Part shown: piece after piece, positions 16,290 to 24,996 of the stretch
Numbering within the stretch: position 1 is the stretch's first letter
How the letters are laid out: each line of letters opens with the position of its first letter
NCBI GenBank assembly: GCA_937907435.1
Contig: CALCIA010000227.1
Coordinates: 1-59,437, forward strand
Length of the DNA: 59,437 nt
Direction of reading: 5' to 3'
Source: an uncultured Actinomycetes bacterium
Lineage (GTDB): Bacteria; Actinomycetota; Thermoleophilia; Solirubrobacterales; 70-9
The notes under the pieces: model-generated
What the model was told of the DNA's origin: nothing
Database searches by the model: none
The model's input: only the letters and a program-made list of their open reading frames with translations
Translations under genes and position numbers: made by a program

Positions 16290-17497
16290 GCGGCGCGCTG
16301 GCCGACCTCCGGGTGATCGCGGTCGAGCAGTATGGCGCCGGGCCCTTCAGCACCATGCAGCTCGCCGACCTCGGCGCCGAGGTGATCAAGATCGAGAACC
16401 CGCGCGAAGGGGGCGACGTCAGCCGCTCGATCCCCCCGTACGCGACCGAGCAGGACTCGCTCTTCTTCCAGTCCCTGAACCGCAACAAGCGCAGCGTCGT
16501 CCTCGACATCGCCGCCCCCGCCGGCCGCGCCGCCTTCGAGGCGCTGGTCCGCGAGGCGGACGCCGTCTTCTACAACCTGCGCGGCGACGCTCCGGGGAAG
16601 CTCCGCCTCCGGTACGAGGACCTGCGGGAGGTCAACCCGAAGATCGTCTGCTGCTCGCTCTCCGGCTTCGGGCTGAGCGGCCCGCGGGCCTCCCAGCCCG
16701 GGTACGACTACCTGATCCAGGGGCTGGCCGGCTGGATGAGCATGACCGGCGAGCCCGACGCGCCGCCCGCCAAGAGCGGCCTCTCGTTGGTCGACCTCTC
16801 GGCCGGATACGTGGCCGCGATCGCTCTCATCGCCGCGGTGTGGCGGGCGCGCCGCGACGGCGTCGGCGGCGAGTGCGACGTCAGCCTCTTCGAGACGGCG
16901 CTGGCCGAGCTCACCTACATCGGGACCTGGGCCGCGACCGCGGACTACGTGCCGCGGCGCCGCGGTTTCTCGGCCCACCCCTCGATCGTCCCCTTCCAGC
17001 TGTTCGCGACGGCCGACGGCCACGTGGTCATCGCCTGCGCGAAGGAGAAGTTCTACGCGCGGCTCTGCGCGGCCCTCGGGGCGCCGGAGCTCCTCGACGA
17101 CGAGCGCTTCCGGACGATGGCCGGCCGCGACGAACATCGGGACGAGCTGGTCCCGCGGCTCGCCGAGCTGTTCGCCCGGGCGACCACCGCGGAGTGGGTC
17201 GAGCGCCTGACCGCGGCGGGCGTCCCGAACGGCCCGGTGAACGACGTGGCGGCGGCGCTGGCGGACCCGCAGGCGCTCGCCCGCGACGTCGTGGTCCAGG
17301 TCCCCGACGAGACCTGGGGCTCGGTCGGCCACGTGGCGAGCCCGCTGCGGGTGGACGGCGACCAGCCGCCGCCGATCCGCCGGGCCCCCGCCTACGGCGC
17401 CGACACCGAGCGGATCCTGAGCGAGCTGGCCGGGCTGGACGAGGCCGCGATCGCGGCGCTGAAGGAGGAAGGCGTGATCGAGGGAGGGGTCCGATGA
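16286..17497 (+). CDS. CaiB/BaiF-family (class III) CoA transferase
   Basis: 403 residues. It shows LRVIAVEQYGAGPFSTMQLA, LADLGAEVIKIENP, SLNRNKRSVVLDI and the region KSGLSLVDLSAGYVAAI, where Asp170 aligns with the catalytic Asp that forms the enzyme-CoA anhydride in this family. GTG 16286 overlaps the preceding stop as GTGA, with GGAGG upstream. With the lyases, hydratase and dehydrogenase it gives the gene set for activating a dicarboxylate and cleaving it, as in itaconate/mesaconate-type catabolism. Which acid it activates is not determined. Confidence 0.9.
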   Translation: MSGALADLRVIAVEQYGAGPFSTMQLADLGAEVIKIENPREGGDVSRSIPPYATEQDSLFFQSLNRNKRSVVLDIAAPAGRAAFEALVREADAVFYNLRGDAPGKLRLRYEDLREVNPKIVCCSLSGFGLSGPRASQPGYDYLIQGLAGWMSMTGEPDAPPAKSGLSLVDLSAGYVAAIALIAAVWRARRDGVGGECDVSLFETALAELTYIGTWAATADYVPRRRGFSAHPSIVPFQLFATADGHVVIACAKEKFYARLCAALGAPELLDDERFRTMAGRDEHRDELVPRLAELFARATTAEWVERLTAAGVPNGPVNDVAAALADPQALARDVVVQVPDETWGSVGHVASPLRVDGDQPPPIRRAPAYGADTERILSELAGLDEAAIAALKEEGVIEGGVR

Positions 17498-19620
17498 GAC
17501 GGGTAGCGGTCGACGTCGGCGGCACCTTCACCGACGTCATGTACTGGGACGACGCCACCGGGGAGGTGCGGATCGCCAAGGTCTCCTCGACCCCGGCGGA
17601 CCAGTCGACGGGGGTCATGAAAGGCATCCGCGAGGCCTGCGCCGAGGCGGGGATCGGCACCGAGGACCTCGACATGTTCGTCCACGGGACGACGGCGGCC
17701 ACGAACTCGGTGCTCGAGCACCGCGGGGCGACCGTCGGCCTGATCACCACGGCCGGCTTCCGGGACATCCTCCACATCGGGCGCAAGAAGCGCCCCTACA
17801 ACTTCTCCAGCCACCAGGACCTCCCCTGGCAGACCCGGCCGCTGGTGCTGCGGCGGCACCGGATCGCCGTGCCGGAGCGGATCCGCGCCGACGGGTCGGT
17901 CGAGACGCCGCTCGACGAGGAGGCCGTGCGGGCCGCCGTGCGCCGCCTGCGCGCCGACGGGGTGGAGGCGATCGCGGTCTGCTTCCTGTTCAGCGTGCTG
18001 AACGACGTCCACGAGCGCCGCGCCGTCGAGATCATCGGCGAGGAGTGGCCCGAGGCCTTCGTCTCCGCGTCGCACGTGGTCGCCCCGCGCTACCGCGAGT
18101 ACGAGCGGTTCTCGACCACCGCGCTGAACGCCTTCGTCGGGCCGGAGGTCGGCGGCTACATCGAGCGGCTCGGGGCGACGGTCCGCGCCGCCGGGATCTC
18201 CGACCGCTTCCAGCTGATGACCTCGGCGGGCGGCATCGCCACCGACCGCGGCGCCGTCGAAGCGCCGGTGAACCTGCTGATGAGCGGCGTCGTCGCGGGC
18301 CTGCGGGCCGGGTGCGAGATCGGCCGCTCCTCCGGCCACCCGAACGTGATCACGCTCGACGTCGGCGGCACCTCGGCCGACGTCGGCGTGGCCCCCGGCG
18401 GCGAGATCCGCCTGAAGCACCTGCTCGACACCAAGATCGGCGGCTACGCGGCGATGATCCCGATGGCCGACGTCGACACGATCGGCGCCGGCGGCGGCTC
18501 GATCGCCCGCATCGACGAGGGCGGCATGTTCCGGGTCGGCCCGGAGAGCGCCGGGGCGCAGCCCGGCCCGGCCGCCTACGGCCGCGGCGGGACCGAGCCG
18601 ACCGCGACCGACGCGATGGTCGCGATGGGCTGGATCCGCCCGGAGTCCTTCAGCGCCGGCGGCATCGCGCTCGACCGCGACGCGGCGCGCGCGGCGATCT
18701 CCACCCACATCTGCGGGTCGCTGAACTCGAGCGTCGAGTTCGCCGCGATGGGCATCTTCGAGATCCTCAGCCAGGCGATGGTGGAGGCGATCGGCGTCCA
18801 GTCGATCCGCAAGGGGTACCACCCGGGGGAGTTCGCGCTGGTCCCGCTCGGCGGCGCCGGCGGGCTCTTCGCCTGGCGGATCGCCCAGGAGCTGGAGATC
18901 CCGACGATCATCGTGCCGCCCCACCCGGGCGTCTCGGCCGCGATGGGCCTCCTCACCAGCGATCTCCAGTACGAGTTCGCGAAGACGGTCTGGTTCGACG
19001 GCTCGAGCGGGCCGGGGGTGCTGGCCGGCGCCTACGCCGAGCTCGAGCGGGCCGCGGTCGAGCAGCTGCGGGGCGACGGCCTGGCCGACGACAAGATCCG
19101 CCTCCTGCGGACCGCCGACTGCCGCTATTCCGGGCAGGGCTACGAGCTGCGGGTGAACGTGCCCGACGGCGCGGTCGACGCGGCTTGGGTCGCCGAGACG
19201 CACGAGCGCTTCGAGCGCGCGCACGAGCGCACCTACACCCACCGCTTCGCCGAGGCCGACGTCCACATCGTGAACATCGGGGTGACCGCGGTCGGCGCGC
19301 TCGAGAGCTACCGCTCCCTGCCGATCGCGAGCGGCGACGCCGATGCCTCGGCGGCGGCGATCGCCTCGGCCCCGCTCTTCATGCCGCGGAAGGTCGGCGA
19401 GGACCCGATCGAGCTCGAGGCACCGGTGTACGACCGCGACCGGCTGGTCGCCGGCAACCGGATCGAAGGGCCGGCGCTGGTCGAGCAGTCCGACTCGACC
19501 ACCGTCGTCGGCATCGGCCAGGTGGCCGAGGTCGACCACCACGGCAACCTCGTGATCGCGGTCTCCGCGCCGGCGTCCGGCGGGCCGCTCCGACCGGAGG
19601 TGAGCGCGCATGCGGGCTGA
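17494..19620 (+). CDS. hyuA: Hydantoinase/oxoprolinase subunit A
   Basis: 708 residues. The N-terminal actin-like ATPase motif is RVAVDVGGTFTDVMYWD. MFVHGTTAATNSVLEHRGAT and LITTAGFRDILHIGRKKRPY follow, then the central TLDVGGTSADVGVAPGGEIR and the IGAGGGSIA loop. This is the ATP-hydrolysing HyuA/OplA subunit that opens five-membered lactams such as hydantoins, N-methylhydantoin or 5-oxoproline together with HyuB. It overlaps the CoA transferase gene by 4 bp and the hyuB gene by 11 bp, so the subunits are translationally coupled. The exact cyclic amide cannot be read from the sequence. Confidence 0.9.
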   Translation: MRRVAVDVGGTFTDVMYWDDATGEVRIAKVSSTPADQSTGVMKGIREACAEAGIGTEDLDMFVHGTTAATNSVLEHRGATVGLITTAGFRDILHIGRKKRPYNFSSHQDLPWQTRPLVLRRHRIAVPERIRADGSVETPLDEEAVRAAVRRLRADGVEAIAVCFLFSVLNDVHERRAVEIIGEEWPEAFVSASHVVAPRYREYERFSTTALNAFVGPEVGGYIERLGATVRAAGISDRFQLMTSAGGIATDRGAVEAPVNLLMSGVVAGLRAGCEIGRSSGHPNVITLDVGGTSADVGVAPGGEIRLKHLLDTKIGGYAAMIPMADVDTIGAGGGSIARIDEGGMFRVGPESAGAQPGPAAYGRGGTEPTATDAMVAMGWIRPESFSAGGIALDRDAARAAISTHICGSLNSSVEFAAMGIFEILSQAMVEAIGVQSIRKGYHPGEFALVPLGGAGGLFAWRIAQELEIPTIIVPPHPGVSAAMGLLTSDLQYEFAKTVWFDGSSGPGVLAGAYAELERAAVEQLRGDGLADDKIRLLRTADCRYSGQGYELRVNVPDGAVDAAWVAETHERFERAHERTYTHRFAEADVHIVNIGVTAVGALESYRSLPIASGDADASAAAIASAPLFMPRKVGEDPIELEAPVYDRDRLVAGNRIEGPALVEQSDSTTVVGIGQVAEVDHHGNLVIAVSAPASGGPLRPEVSAHAG

Positions 19621-21400
19621 GACGGGTGCCGCCGGCGGGGCGGCCGAACCGGGGTCGGGGGTCAACGCGATCACCCTGCGCGTGATCGGCGGCTCGCTCA
19701 GCTCGATCGCCCGCGAGATGGCGGAGGTCCTCTACCGGATGGCCTACTCCAACATCATCCGCGAGTCGGAGGACCTCGGCGCCGGGATCTTCGACGTCGA
19801 CGGGCGCGAGCTCTGCGAGTCGGAGTCGACGCCGATGCACATCGGCTCGATCCCCGGCTACATCCGCGGGATCAACCGGCGCCTGGCCGGGACGTACGAG
19901 CCGGGCGACGTGATCCTGCACAACCACCCCTACCACGGCGCCTCCCACTCGCCGGACTACTGCGTCCTGATGCCGGTCTTCGCCGCCGGCGAGCACATCG
20001 GCTTCTCCGCCTGCACCGGCCACGTCCTCGACATCGGCGGCGCCTTCCCGGGCGTCTCGCTCGACATCGTCGACGTCTGGGCCGAGGGCAAGCTGTTCGA
20101 TTCGATGAAGCTCTACGCGGGCGGCGTGCGCAACGACGCGCTGATCCAGCACCTGCTCGACAACGTGCGGACGCCGAGCCCGAACGAAGGGGACCTCGAG
20201 GCGATGATCGCCTCCTGCCGCCTCGGCGCCCGGCGCTACGAGGCGCTGGTCGGCAAGTACGGGCTGGCGACCGTGCGCGACGCGATCACGCAGTGGATGG
20301 ACTACAGCGAGACGCGCCTGCGGGCGCAGATCGACGCGCTGCCCGACGGCACCTACCGCGCCCCCTCCGGATTCCTCGACGACGACGGCAAGAACTTCGG
20401 CGAGCCGCTCCCGATCGAGCTCGCGGTCACGATCGAGGGCAGCGACGTGACCGTGGACCTGACCGGATCGGCGGAGCAGGTCGACACCGCCTTCAACGTC
20501 CCCTTCGAGGGCTCGGTCGTCCCGACCGTGAACTTCGCGATCCGCACGCTCTTCCTCGACGAGGACGCGACCGCCGACTACGTCCCGCAGAACGAGGGGA
20601 TCTTCCGGCCGATCCACGCGGTGGCGCCGCTCGGCTCGATCTACAACCCGCGCTTCCCCGCCTCCTGCTTCATGCGGTTCCCGCAGATCAACCGGATCCC
20701 CGACCTGATCAACCTGGCGCTTGCCGAGCTCCTGCCCGACAAGGTCGTCGCCGGCTGCTCGGCGGCCATCCACTCGGTCATCTACTCGGGCCTGGTCGAG
20801 GGCGGGGACGAGTACTGGGTCTACATCGAGGTCGGCGAGGGCTCCTACGGCGGCCGTCCCGGGAAGGACGGCATGGACGCGGTCGACTGCCTTATGGCCA
20901 ACACCCGCAACAACCCGATCGAGGAGATCGAGCTGCGCCACCCGCTCGTCTGCGAGCGCTACGAGCTGCGCGACGATCCGCCCGCGGCGGGCCAGTGGCG
21001 CGGCGGCATCGGCTCGGTGCGCCGCTGGCGCCTGCTGTCGCCCACCTTCATGGCGACCGAGGGCGACGCCCGGACCGACCCGCCGAAGGGCCTCTTCGGC
21101 GGCCACGACGGGATCTCCGGCTCGCTCCGCCGCTGGCACGCCGGCACCGAGTGCGAGCCCCAGCACTCGAAGATCACCAACGTGCGCTGGGCGGCCGGCG
21201 ACGTCGTCGAACTGAACCTGCCCTCCGGCGGCGGCTACGGCCCGCCGCTCAGGCGCTCGCCGGAGGCGGTGCTCGAAGACGTGCGCGACGACTACTACGA
21301 GGTCGAGGAAGCGCGTGAGCTGTTCGGCGTCGTGATCGATCCGGCGACGTTGAGGATCGACGCGGCGGCGACCGCCGCGCTGCGGAAGGAGCGGAGCTGA
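19610..21400 (+). CDS. hyuB: Hydantoinase/oxoprolinase subunit B
   Basis: 596 residues. NIIRESEDLGAGIFDVDGRE, PMHIGSIPGYIRGI, GDVILHNHPYHGASHSPDYC and FDPP-type C-terminal glycine-rich LPSGGGYGPPLRRSPEAVLE are landmarks of the HyuB/OplB subunit, which contains the hydrolytic site. Length is close to the usual 550-600 residues. ATG 19610 lies inside the end of hyuA. Its stop overlaps the start of the isochorismatase-fold gene by one base. HyuA, HyuB and the downstream amidohydrolase together resemble the N-methylhydantoin to N-carbamoyl amino acid route. Confidence 0.9.
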   Translation: MRAETGAAGGAAEPGSGVNAITLRVIGGSLSSIAREMAEVLYRMAYSNIIRESEDLGAGIFDVDGRELCESESTPMHIGSIPGYIRGINRRLAGTYEPGDVILHNHPYHGASHSPDYCVLMPVFAAGEHIGFSACTGHVLDIGGAFPGVSLDIVDVWAEGKLFDSMKLYAGGVRNDALIQHLLDNVRTPSPNEGDLEAMIASCRLGARRYEALVGKYGLATVRDAITQWMDYSETRLRAQIDALPDGTYRAPSGFLDDDGKNFGEPLPIELAVTIEGSDVTVDLTGSAEQVDTAFNVPFEGSVVPTVNFAIRTLFLDEDATADYVPQNEGIFRPIHAVAPLGSIYNPRFPASCFMRFPQINRIPDLINLALAELLPDKVVAGCSAAIHSVIYSGLVEGGDEYWVYIEVGEGSYGGRPGKDGMDAVDCLMANTRNNPIEEIELRHPLVCERYELRDDPPAAGQWRGGIGSVRRWRLLSPTFMATEGDARTDPPKGLFGGHDGISGSLRRWHAGTECEPQHSKITNVRWAAGDVVELNLPSGGGYGPPLRRSPEAVLEDVRDDYYEVEEARELFGVVIDPATLRIDAAATAALRKERS

Positions 21401-22074
21401 TGGCGGGCGGTCTCCTCGACGACGATCCGATGATCGTCCGCTACCGCGAACTGGGCGTGGGGGTCGACAACGTCGGCATGGGGGTCGCGCCGGCCCTGCT
21501 GGTCGTCGACTTCCAGCGGGCGTTCACCCAGGGCCCGCTCGCCTCCGAACACACCGAGGCGGCGCTGGCGACCACCGCGGAGCTGCTCGACTGCGCGCGC
21601 GACGTCGGCGTGCCGGTGGTCTTCGTCCACGTCGTCTACGAGGACGAGGACGAGATCGGCGCGGTGTGGCGGGCGAAGGGCCGCCGCATGGTCGAGTGCG
21701 TCCGCGGCCGCGCCGGGGCCGAGTTCGACCCGCGGGTGGTGCCGCGCGCCGACGAGCTGGTGCTGGAGAAGAAGCGCGCCTCGGCCTTCTACGGCACGAG
21801 CCTCGACGAGTCGCTGCGGGGCCGCGGCATCGACAGCCTGCTGATCTGCGGCACCAGCACCAGCGGCTGCGTGCGGGCCACGGTCGTCGACGGGGCGGCG
21901 CGCGACTACCGGATCACGGTGGTCGGCGACGCCACCGACGATCGCGATCCCAACTCGCGCGAAGCGACGCTGATCGACGTGCAGGCCAAGTACGGTGACG
22001 TCGTGTCCCTGGCGGAAGGAATCGAGCGACTGCGGCTCGCGGCACGGGGACCCGACCAGGAGGGGGGCAGGTAA
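21400..22074 (+). CDS. Isochorismatase-family amidohydrolase (N-carbamoylsarcosine amidase-like)
   Basis: 224 residues. The cysteine-hydrolase triad is complete: Asp37 in LLVVDFQRAF, Lys124 in VLEKKRASAFYGTSL and Cys157 in CGTSTSGCVRATVVD. The N-terminal extension before LLVVDF and the SAFYGTSL block recall N-carbamoylsarcosine amidase, and maleamate amidohydrolase is an alternative. Following hyuA-hyuB directly, it is well placed to remove the carbamoyl or amide group released by ring opening, giving ammonia and CO2 or an acid. One-base overlap with hyuB. Confidence 0.9.
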   Translation: MAGGLLDDDPMIVRYRELGVGVDNVGMGVAPALLVVDFQRAFTQGPLASEHTEAALATTAELLDCARDVGVPVVFVHVVYEDEDEIGAVWRAKGRRMVECVRGRAGAEFDPRVVPRADELVLEKKRASAFYGTSLDESLRGRGIDSLLICGTSTSGCVRATVVDGAARDYRITVVGDATDDRDPNSREATLIDVQAKYGDVVSLAEGIERLRLAARGPDQEGGR

Positions 22075-22076
22075 CG

Positions 22077-23024
22077 GTGGCAAGTGGACAGAAAAAGGGT
22101 GCGCGCGAGCGCGAGGTCGACCCGGTCGACCAGTCGTTGCGCGAGGACGCCTGGCTGGCGGAGATCATGACCCGCTTCACCCCCTCGCGCTCGGCCGACA
22201 AAATCCTTCGCTTCGTCGCCTCCCAGCCGGAGCGGGCGTCCTCGATGACGGCCTCGGCGCTCGCCGAAGCGGTGGGGGTGACCCCGGCCACGGTCGTGCG
22301 CTTCGCCCAGTCGGCCGGGTTCCGCGGCTGGCCCGACTTCCAGACCCACTTCCGCCATCGCTTCCTCGGCTCCCTCTCGGCGACCGCCGTCGACCTCGCG
22401 GTCGAGGTGCACGACCGTCCGGTGAGCGCGGCGCTGACCCGTGACCGGCGCAACCTGGAGACGCTGGCGAGCGACGTCGACGAGGCGGCCGTGACGCGCG
22501 TCGCCGAACAGATGGCGGGCGGCACCAGCCTCGTCGCCTCCTCGGGGAGCTACACCGCGGTCGGCGAGATCCTCGTCCAGAACGCCCGCTTCCTCGGCTA
22601 CGACGTCTCGCTCGAGCCGCGCGGCGGGTCGCACCTGGTGGGCGCGATCCTGGCGATGAAACCGGGCGACACCTTCATCGCGATCAGCTTCTGGCGCCTG
22701 ACCAACCAGATCGTCCAGGCGACCCGCTGGTGTCGGGAGCACGAGGTGAAGACGGTGGCGATCACCGATTCCGTCTTCTCCCCGCTCGCCCGCGAGGCGG
22801 ACGAGGTGCTGACCGCCCCGACCGAGAGCGTCGCCTTCTTCCAGTCGCTGACCGGCGCGATCTCGTTGGTCTACGGCCTGTTGGCGGTCCTCCACGAGCT
22901 GGACGCCGACCGCGCCCACCAGCGTCTGCAGGACGCCCAGCAGCTCTACGACACGCTGGAAGTCCTCCACCGACCGCACCGCGGCGGGGACAGACGGGAC
23001 ACCGACAGAGAGGATTGGAAATGA
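22077..23024 (+). CDS. MurR/RpiR-family transcriptional regulator
   Basis: 315 residues. The N-terminal RpiR helix-turn-helix (MTASALAEAVGVTPATVVRF, about 59-78) is followed by a SIS sugar-isomerase-type domain (LVASSGSYTAVGEILVQNAR, then DTFIAISFWR...TNQIVQATRW). SIS domains usually bind phosphosugars or similar effectors. The start is GTG 22077, close behind the amidohydrolase gene. It is the only regulator in the 23-kb cluster, so the paired TGCAA-N4-TTGCA palindromes upstream of the two transcription units (10278 and 24870) are likely its operators. Confidence 0.85.
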   Translation: MASGQKKGAREREVDPVDQSLREDAWLAEIMTRFTPSRSADKILRFVASQPERASSMTASALAEAVGVTPATVVRFAQSAGFRGWPDFQTHFRHRFLGSLSATAVDLAVEVHDRPVSAALTRDRRNLETLASDVDEAAVTRVAEQMAGGTSLVASSGSYTAVGEILVQNARFLGYDVSLEPRGGSHLVGAILAMKPGDTFIAISFWRLTNQIVQATRWCREHEVKTVAITDSVFSPLAREADEVLTAPTESVAFFQSLTGAISLVYGLLAVLHELDADRAHQRLQDAQQLYDTLEVLHRPHRGGDRRDTDREDWK

Positions 23025-23575
23025 GCGTCAAAGAGACCGTCGACCCGGCCGCGATCGCGGCCACCGTCGCCGCGATCGAGGGAAACCCCAAGCTGGCGGA
23101 GGTGACCTTCACGGTCGACTCCGACTGGACCGGAGGGTTCCGCGCGAGCTCGCGGACGGGCAACATCCGCCAGGCGGGCTCCTTCGACCAGAGCCGCGAC
23201 GTCTCGTTCCCGCTCGAGAGCGACGAGCCGCCCGCCCTGCTCGGCGAAGACCAGGCGCCGAGCGCCGGCGAGTACGTGCTGAAGGCGCTGGCCGCCTGTT
23301 ACGCGGTCACCGTCGCCGCCAACGCGGCGAGCCGCGACATCGAACTGGAATCGGTGCACCTCGCCTTGGAGGGCGACTTCGACCTGCACGGCTTCCTCGG
23401 CCTCGACGAGAAGGTCCGGCCGGGGATGCAGGAGCTGCGGGTGAAGGTGTCGATCGAGAGCCCGAACGCCTCGCGCGCGGAGCTCGAGGAGCTGGTCGAG
23501 GTGGTTCAGGAACGCTCGCCGATCCGCGACACCCTCGCCTCGCCGGTCCAGGTGATCACAACGCTCGCCGACTGA
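23021..23575 (+). CDS. OsmC-family protein with a single conserved cysteine
   Basis: 184 residues. LASA-type central helix APSAGEYVLKALAACYAVTV carries Cys93, the peroxidatic position of OsmC/Ohr proteins. The second cysteine expected near the end is replaced by Ser166 in VVQERSPIRDTL, which argues against a classical two-cysteine peroxidase cycle. ATG 23021 overlaps the regulator stop as ATGA. In catabolic operons single-Cys OsmC proteins often appear without known function. The fold assignment is firm. Confidence 0.85.
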   Translation: MSVKETVDPAAIAATVAAIEGNPKLAEVTFTVDSDWTGGFRASSRTGNIRQAGSFDQSRDVSFPLESDEPPALLGEDQAPSAGEYVLKALAACYAVTVAANAASRDIELESVHLALEGDFDLHGFLGLDEKVRPGMQELRVKVSIESPNASRAELEELVEVVQERSPIRDTLASPVQVITTLAD

Positions 23576-23615
23576 CCGGCCCGCCGGGCCCTCGGCCGGG
23601 AGGACGGGCACCGCG

Positions 23616-24863
23616 ATGGCGCGCTCGCAGCTGGGGATCGCCGTCGCGGTGCAGATCCTCGTGATGTCGGTCTGGTTCGCCGCCGCCGCGGCGGTGCCCT
23701 CGCTGAAGGCCGACTGGGGCATCTCCAGCGGCGCGGCCGGGTGGTTGACGACCGCGGTGCAGATCGGCTTCGTGTTCGGGGCGCTGGGCGCCGGCCTGCT
23801 CAACCTCGCCGACCGTGTCCCGGTCGGCCCGCTGGTCTTCGGCGCCGGGGCGCTCGCGGCGCTCAGCACCGCCGCGGTCCCGCTGCTGGCGGGCGGGCTG
23901 GTGCCGGCGCTGCCGCTGCGCTTCCTCACCGGGGTCGCCCTCGCGGGCGTCTACCCGGTCGTCGTCAGGCAGGTCGTCTCCTGGTTCGGAGGCTCCCGGG
24001 CGCTCGCGATGGGCGCCCTGCTCGGAGCCTTGACCCTCGGCTCCGGGCTCCCTCACCTCGTCGGCGCGTTCGGCGACCTGCCCTGGCGCACGGTCCTCCT
24101 CGTCACCGCGTCGATGGCCGGGCTCGGGGCCCTGGCCGCCCTGCGGCTCCGCCTCGGGCCGTTCAAGGCCCCCGCCGCCCACTTCCACCCCGGCTACCTC
24201 ACCCAGATGTTCCGCGACCGGCGCCAACGCGACGTCAACTTCGGCTACTTCGGCCACATGTGGGAGCTCTACGCCTTCTGGGCCTGGATCCCCGCCTTCC
24301 TGGCGGCGGCGCGGCCGGCGACCTCGGAAGCGGGGCTCGCCCTCGCGGCCTTCGTCGTGATCGGCGTCGCCGGGGGCATCGGCTGTCTGCTCGCGGGCGT
24401 CGCCGCCCGGCGCCGGAGCGCGATCGCGGCGGCGCGGTTGGCGCTCTTGACCAGCGCCGCCTGCTGCGCGATCAGCCCGCTCGCCTACGCGGCGCCGCTC
24501 GTGCTGCTGGGGGCGGTGGCGATCGTCTGGGGCGCGGCGGTGATCGCCGACTCGCCGATGTTCTCGGCGGCGCTGAGCGTCGCCGCCGACCGGCGCTACG
24601 TCGGCACGGCGCTGACGCTGCAGATGGCGATCGGGTTCTCGATCACCGCGATCGCGATCCGCGTCCTGCCGTTGATCGCCGACGCGGTCGGCTGGCGGTG
24701 GACCTTCCTCGCCCTGCTTCCGGGGCCGGCCCTGGCGCTCGTGGCGCTGCGGGGCGGGGCGGACGCCGGGGTCGCCGCCGGCCCGGAGGACCTTCTGGAG
24801 CGCGGCGTGGATGCTCGAAATCACCCGAGCGAAAAACACGTTGCAGAGTCGCACCGGGACTGA
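23616..24863 (+). CDS. Major facilitator superfamily transporter
   Basis: 415 residues with about twelve hydrophobic segments and the MFS loop pattern VRQVVSWFGGSRALAMGALL between helices 4 and 5. The cytoplasmic loop between the two halves spans about residues 185-215. The opening ILVMSVWFAAAAAVPSLKAD resembles the CynX/NimT and nitrate/organic-anion branches. The last ~35 residues are hydrophilic. GGAGG-type purines precede ATG 23616. It closes the first catabolic operon and probably imports the substrate or exports an intermediate; the substrate is not predictable. Confidence 0.85.
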   Translation: MARSQLGIAVAVQILVMSVWFAAAAAVPSLKADWGISSGAAGWLTTAVQIGFVFGALGAGLLNLADRVPVGPLVFGAGALAALSTAAVPLLAGGLVPALPLRFLTGVALAGVYPVVVRQVVSWFGGSRALAMGALLGALTLGSGLPHLVGAFGDLPWRTVLLVTASMAGLGALAALRLRLGPFKAPAAHFHPGYLTQMFRDRRQRDVNFGYFGHMWELYAFWAWIPAFLAAARPATSEAGLALAAFVVIGVAGGIGCLLAGVAARRRSAIAAARLALLTSAACCAISPLAYAAPLVLLGAVAIVWGAAVIADSPMFSAALSVAADRRYVGTALTLQMAIGFSITAIAIRVLPLIADAVGWRWTFLALLPGPALALVALRGGADAGVAAGPEDLLERGVDARNHPSEKHVAESHRD

Positions 24864-24869
24864 TACTTT

Positions 24870-24909
24870 TCAAAAATATTGCAGAACAGACGAGGTGCAA
24901 ACTTTTGCA
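24870..24909. promoter_or_regulatory. Two-site operator upstream of the ABC transporter operon
   Basis: TGCAA-ACTT-TTGCA (24896-24909) is a perfect palindrome. Twelve bases before it ends a degenerate partner TCAAA-AATA-TTGCA (24870-24883). Half-site sequence, 4-bp inner spacer and 12-bp gap equal those at 10278-10310. The surrounding 24835-24920 is unusually AT-rich for this genome, as expected for a promoter. The first gene starts about 90 bp downstream. Confidence 0.65.
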
Positions 24910-24996
24910 TCAAGGCGATCTGCAGTTGTTCTGGGGAACTTTTTCGGGTTTGGAGGTCGTGCGTTGTTTGGTGATCTGGCCGGAGGGAGAGGTGTC

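Noticed and set aside
24811..24996. N-terminal extension of the ABC permease to an ATG at 24811
   Set aside because: The extension would translate the AT-rich promoter and operator and overlap the MFS gene; GTG 24997 with GGAGGGAG is better.
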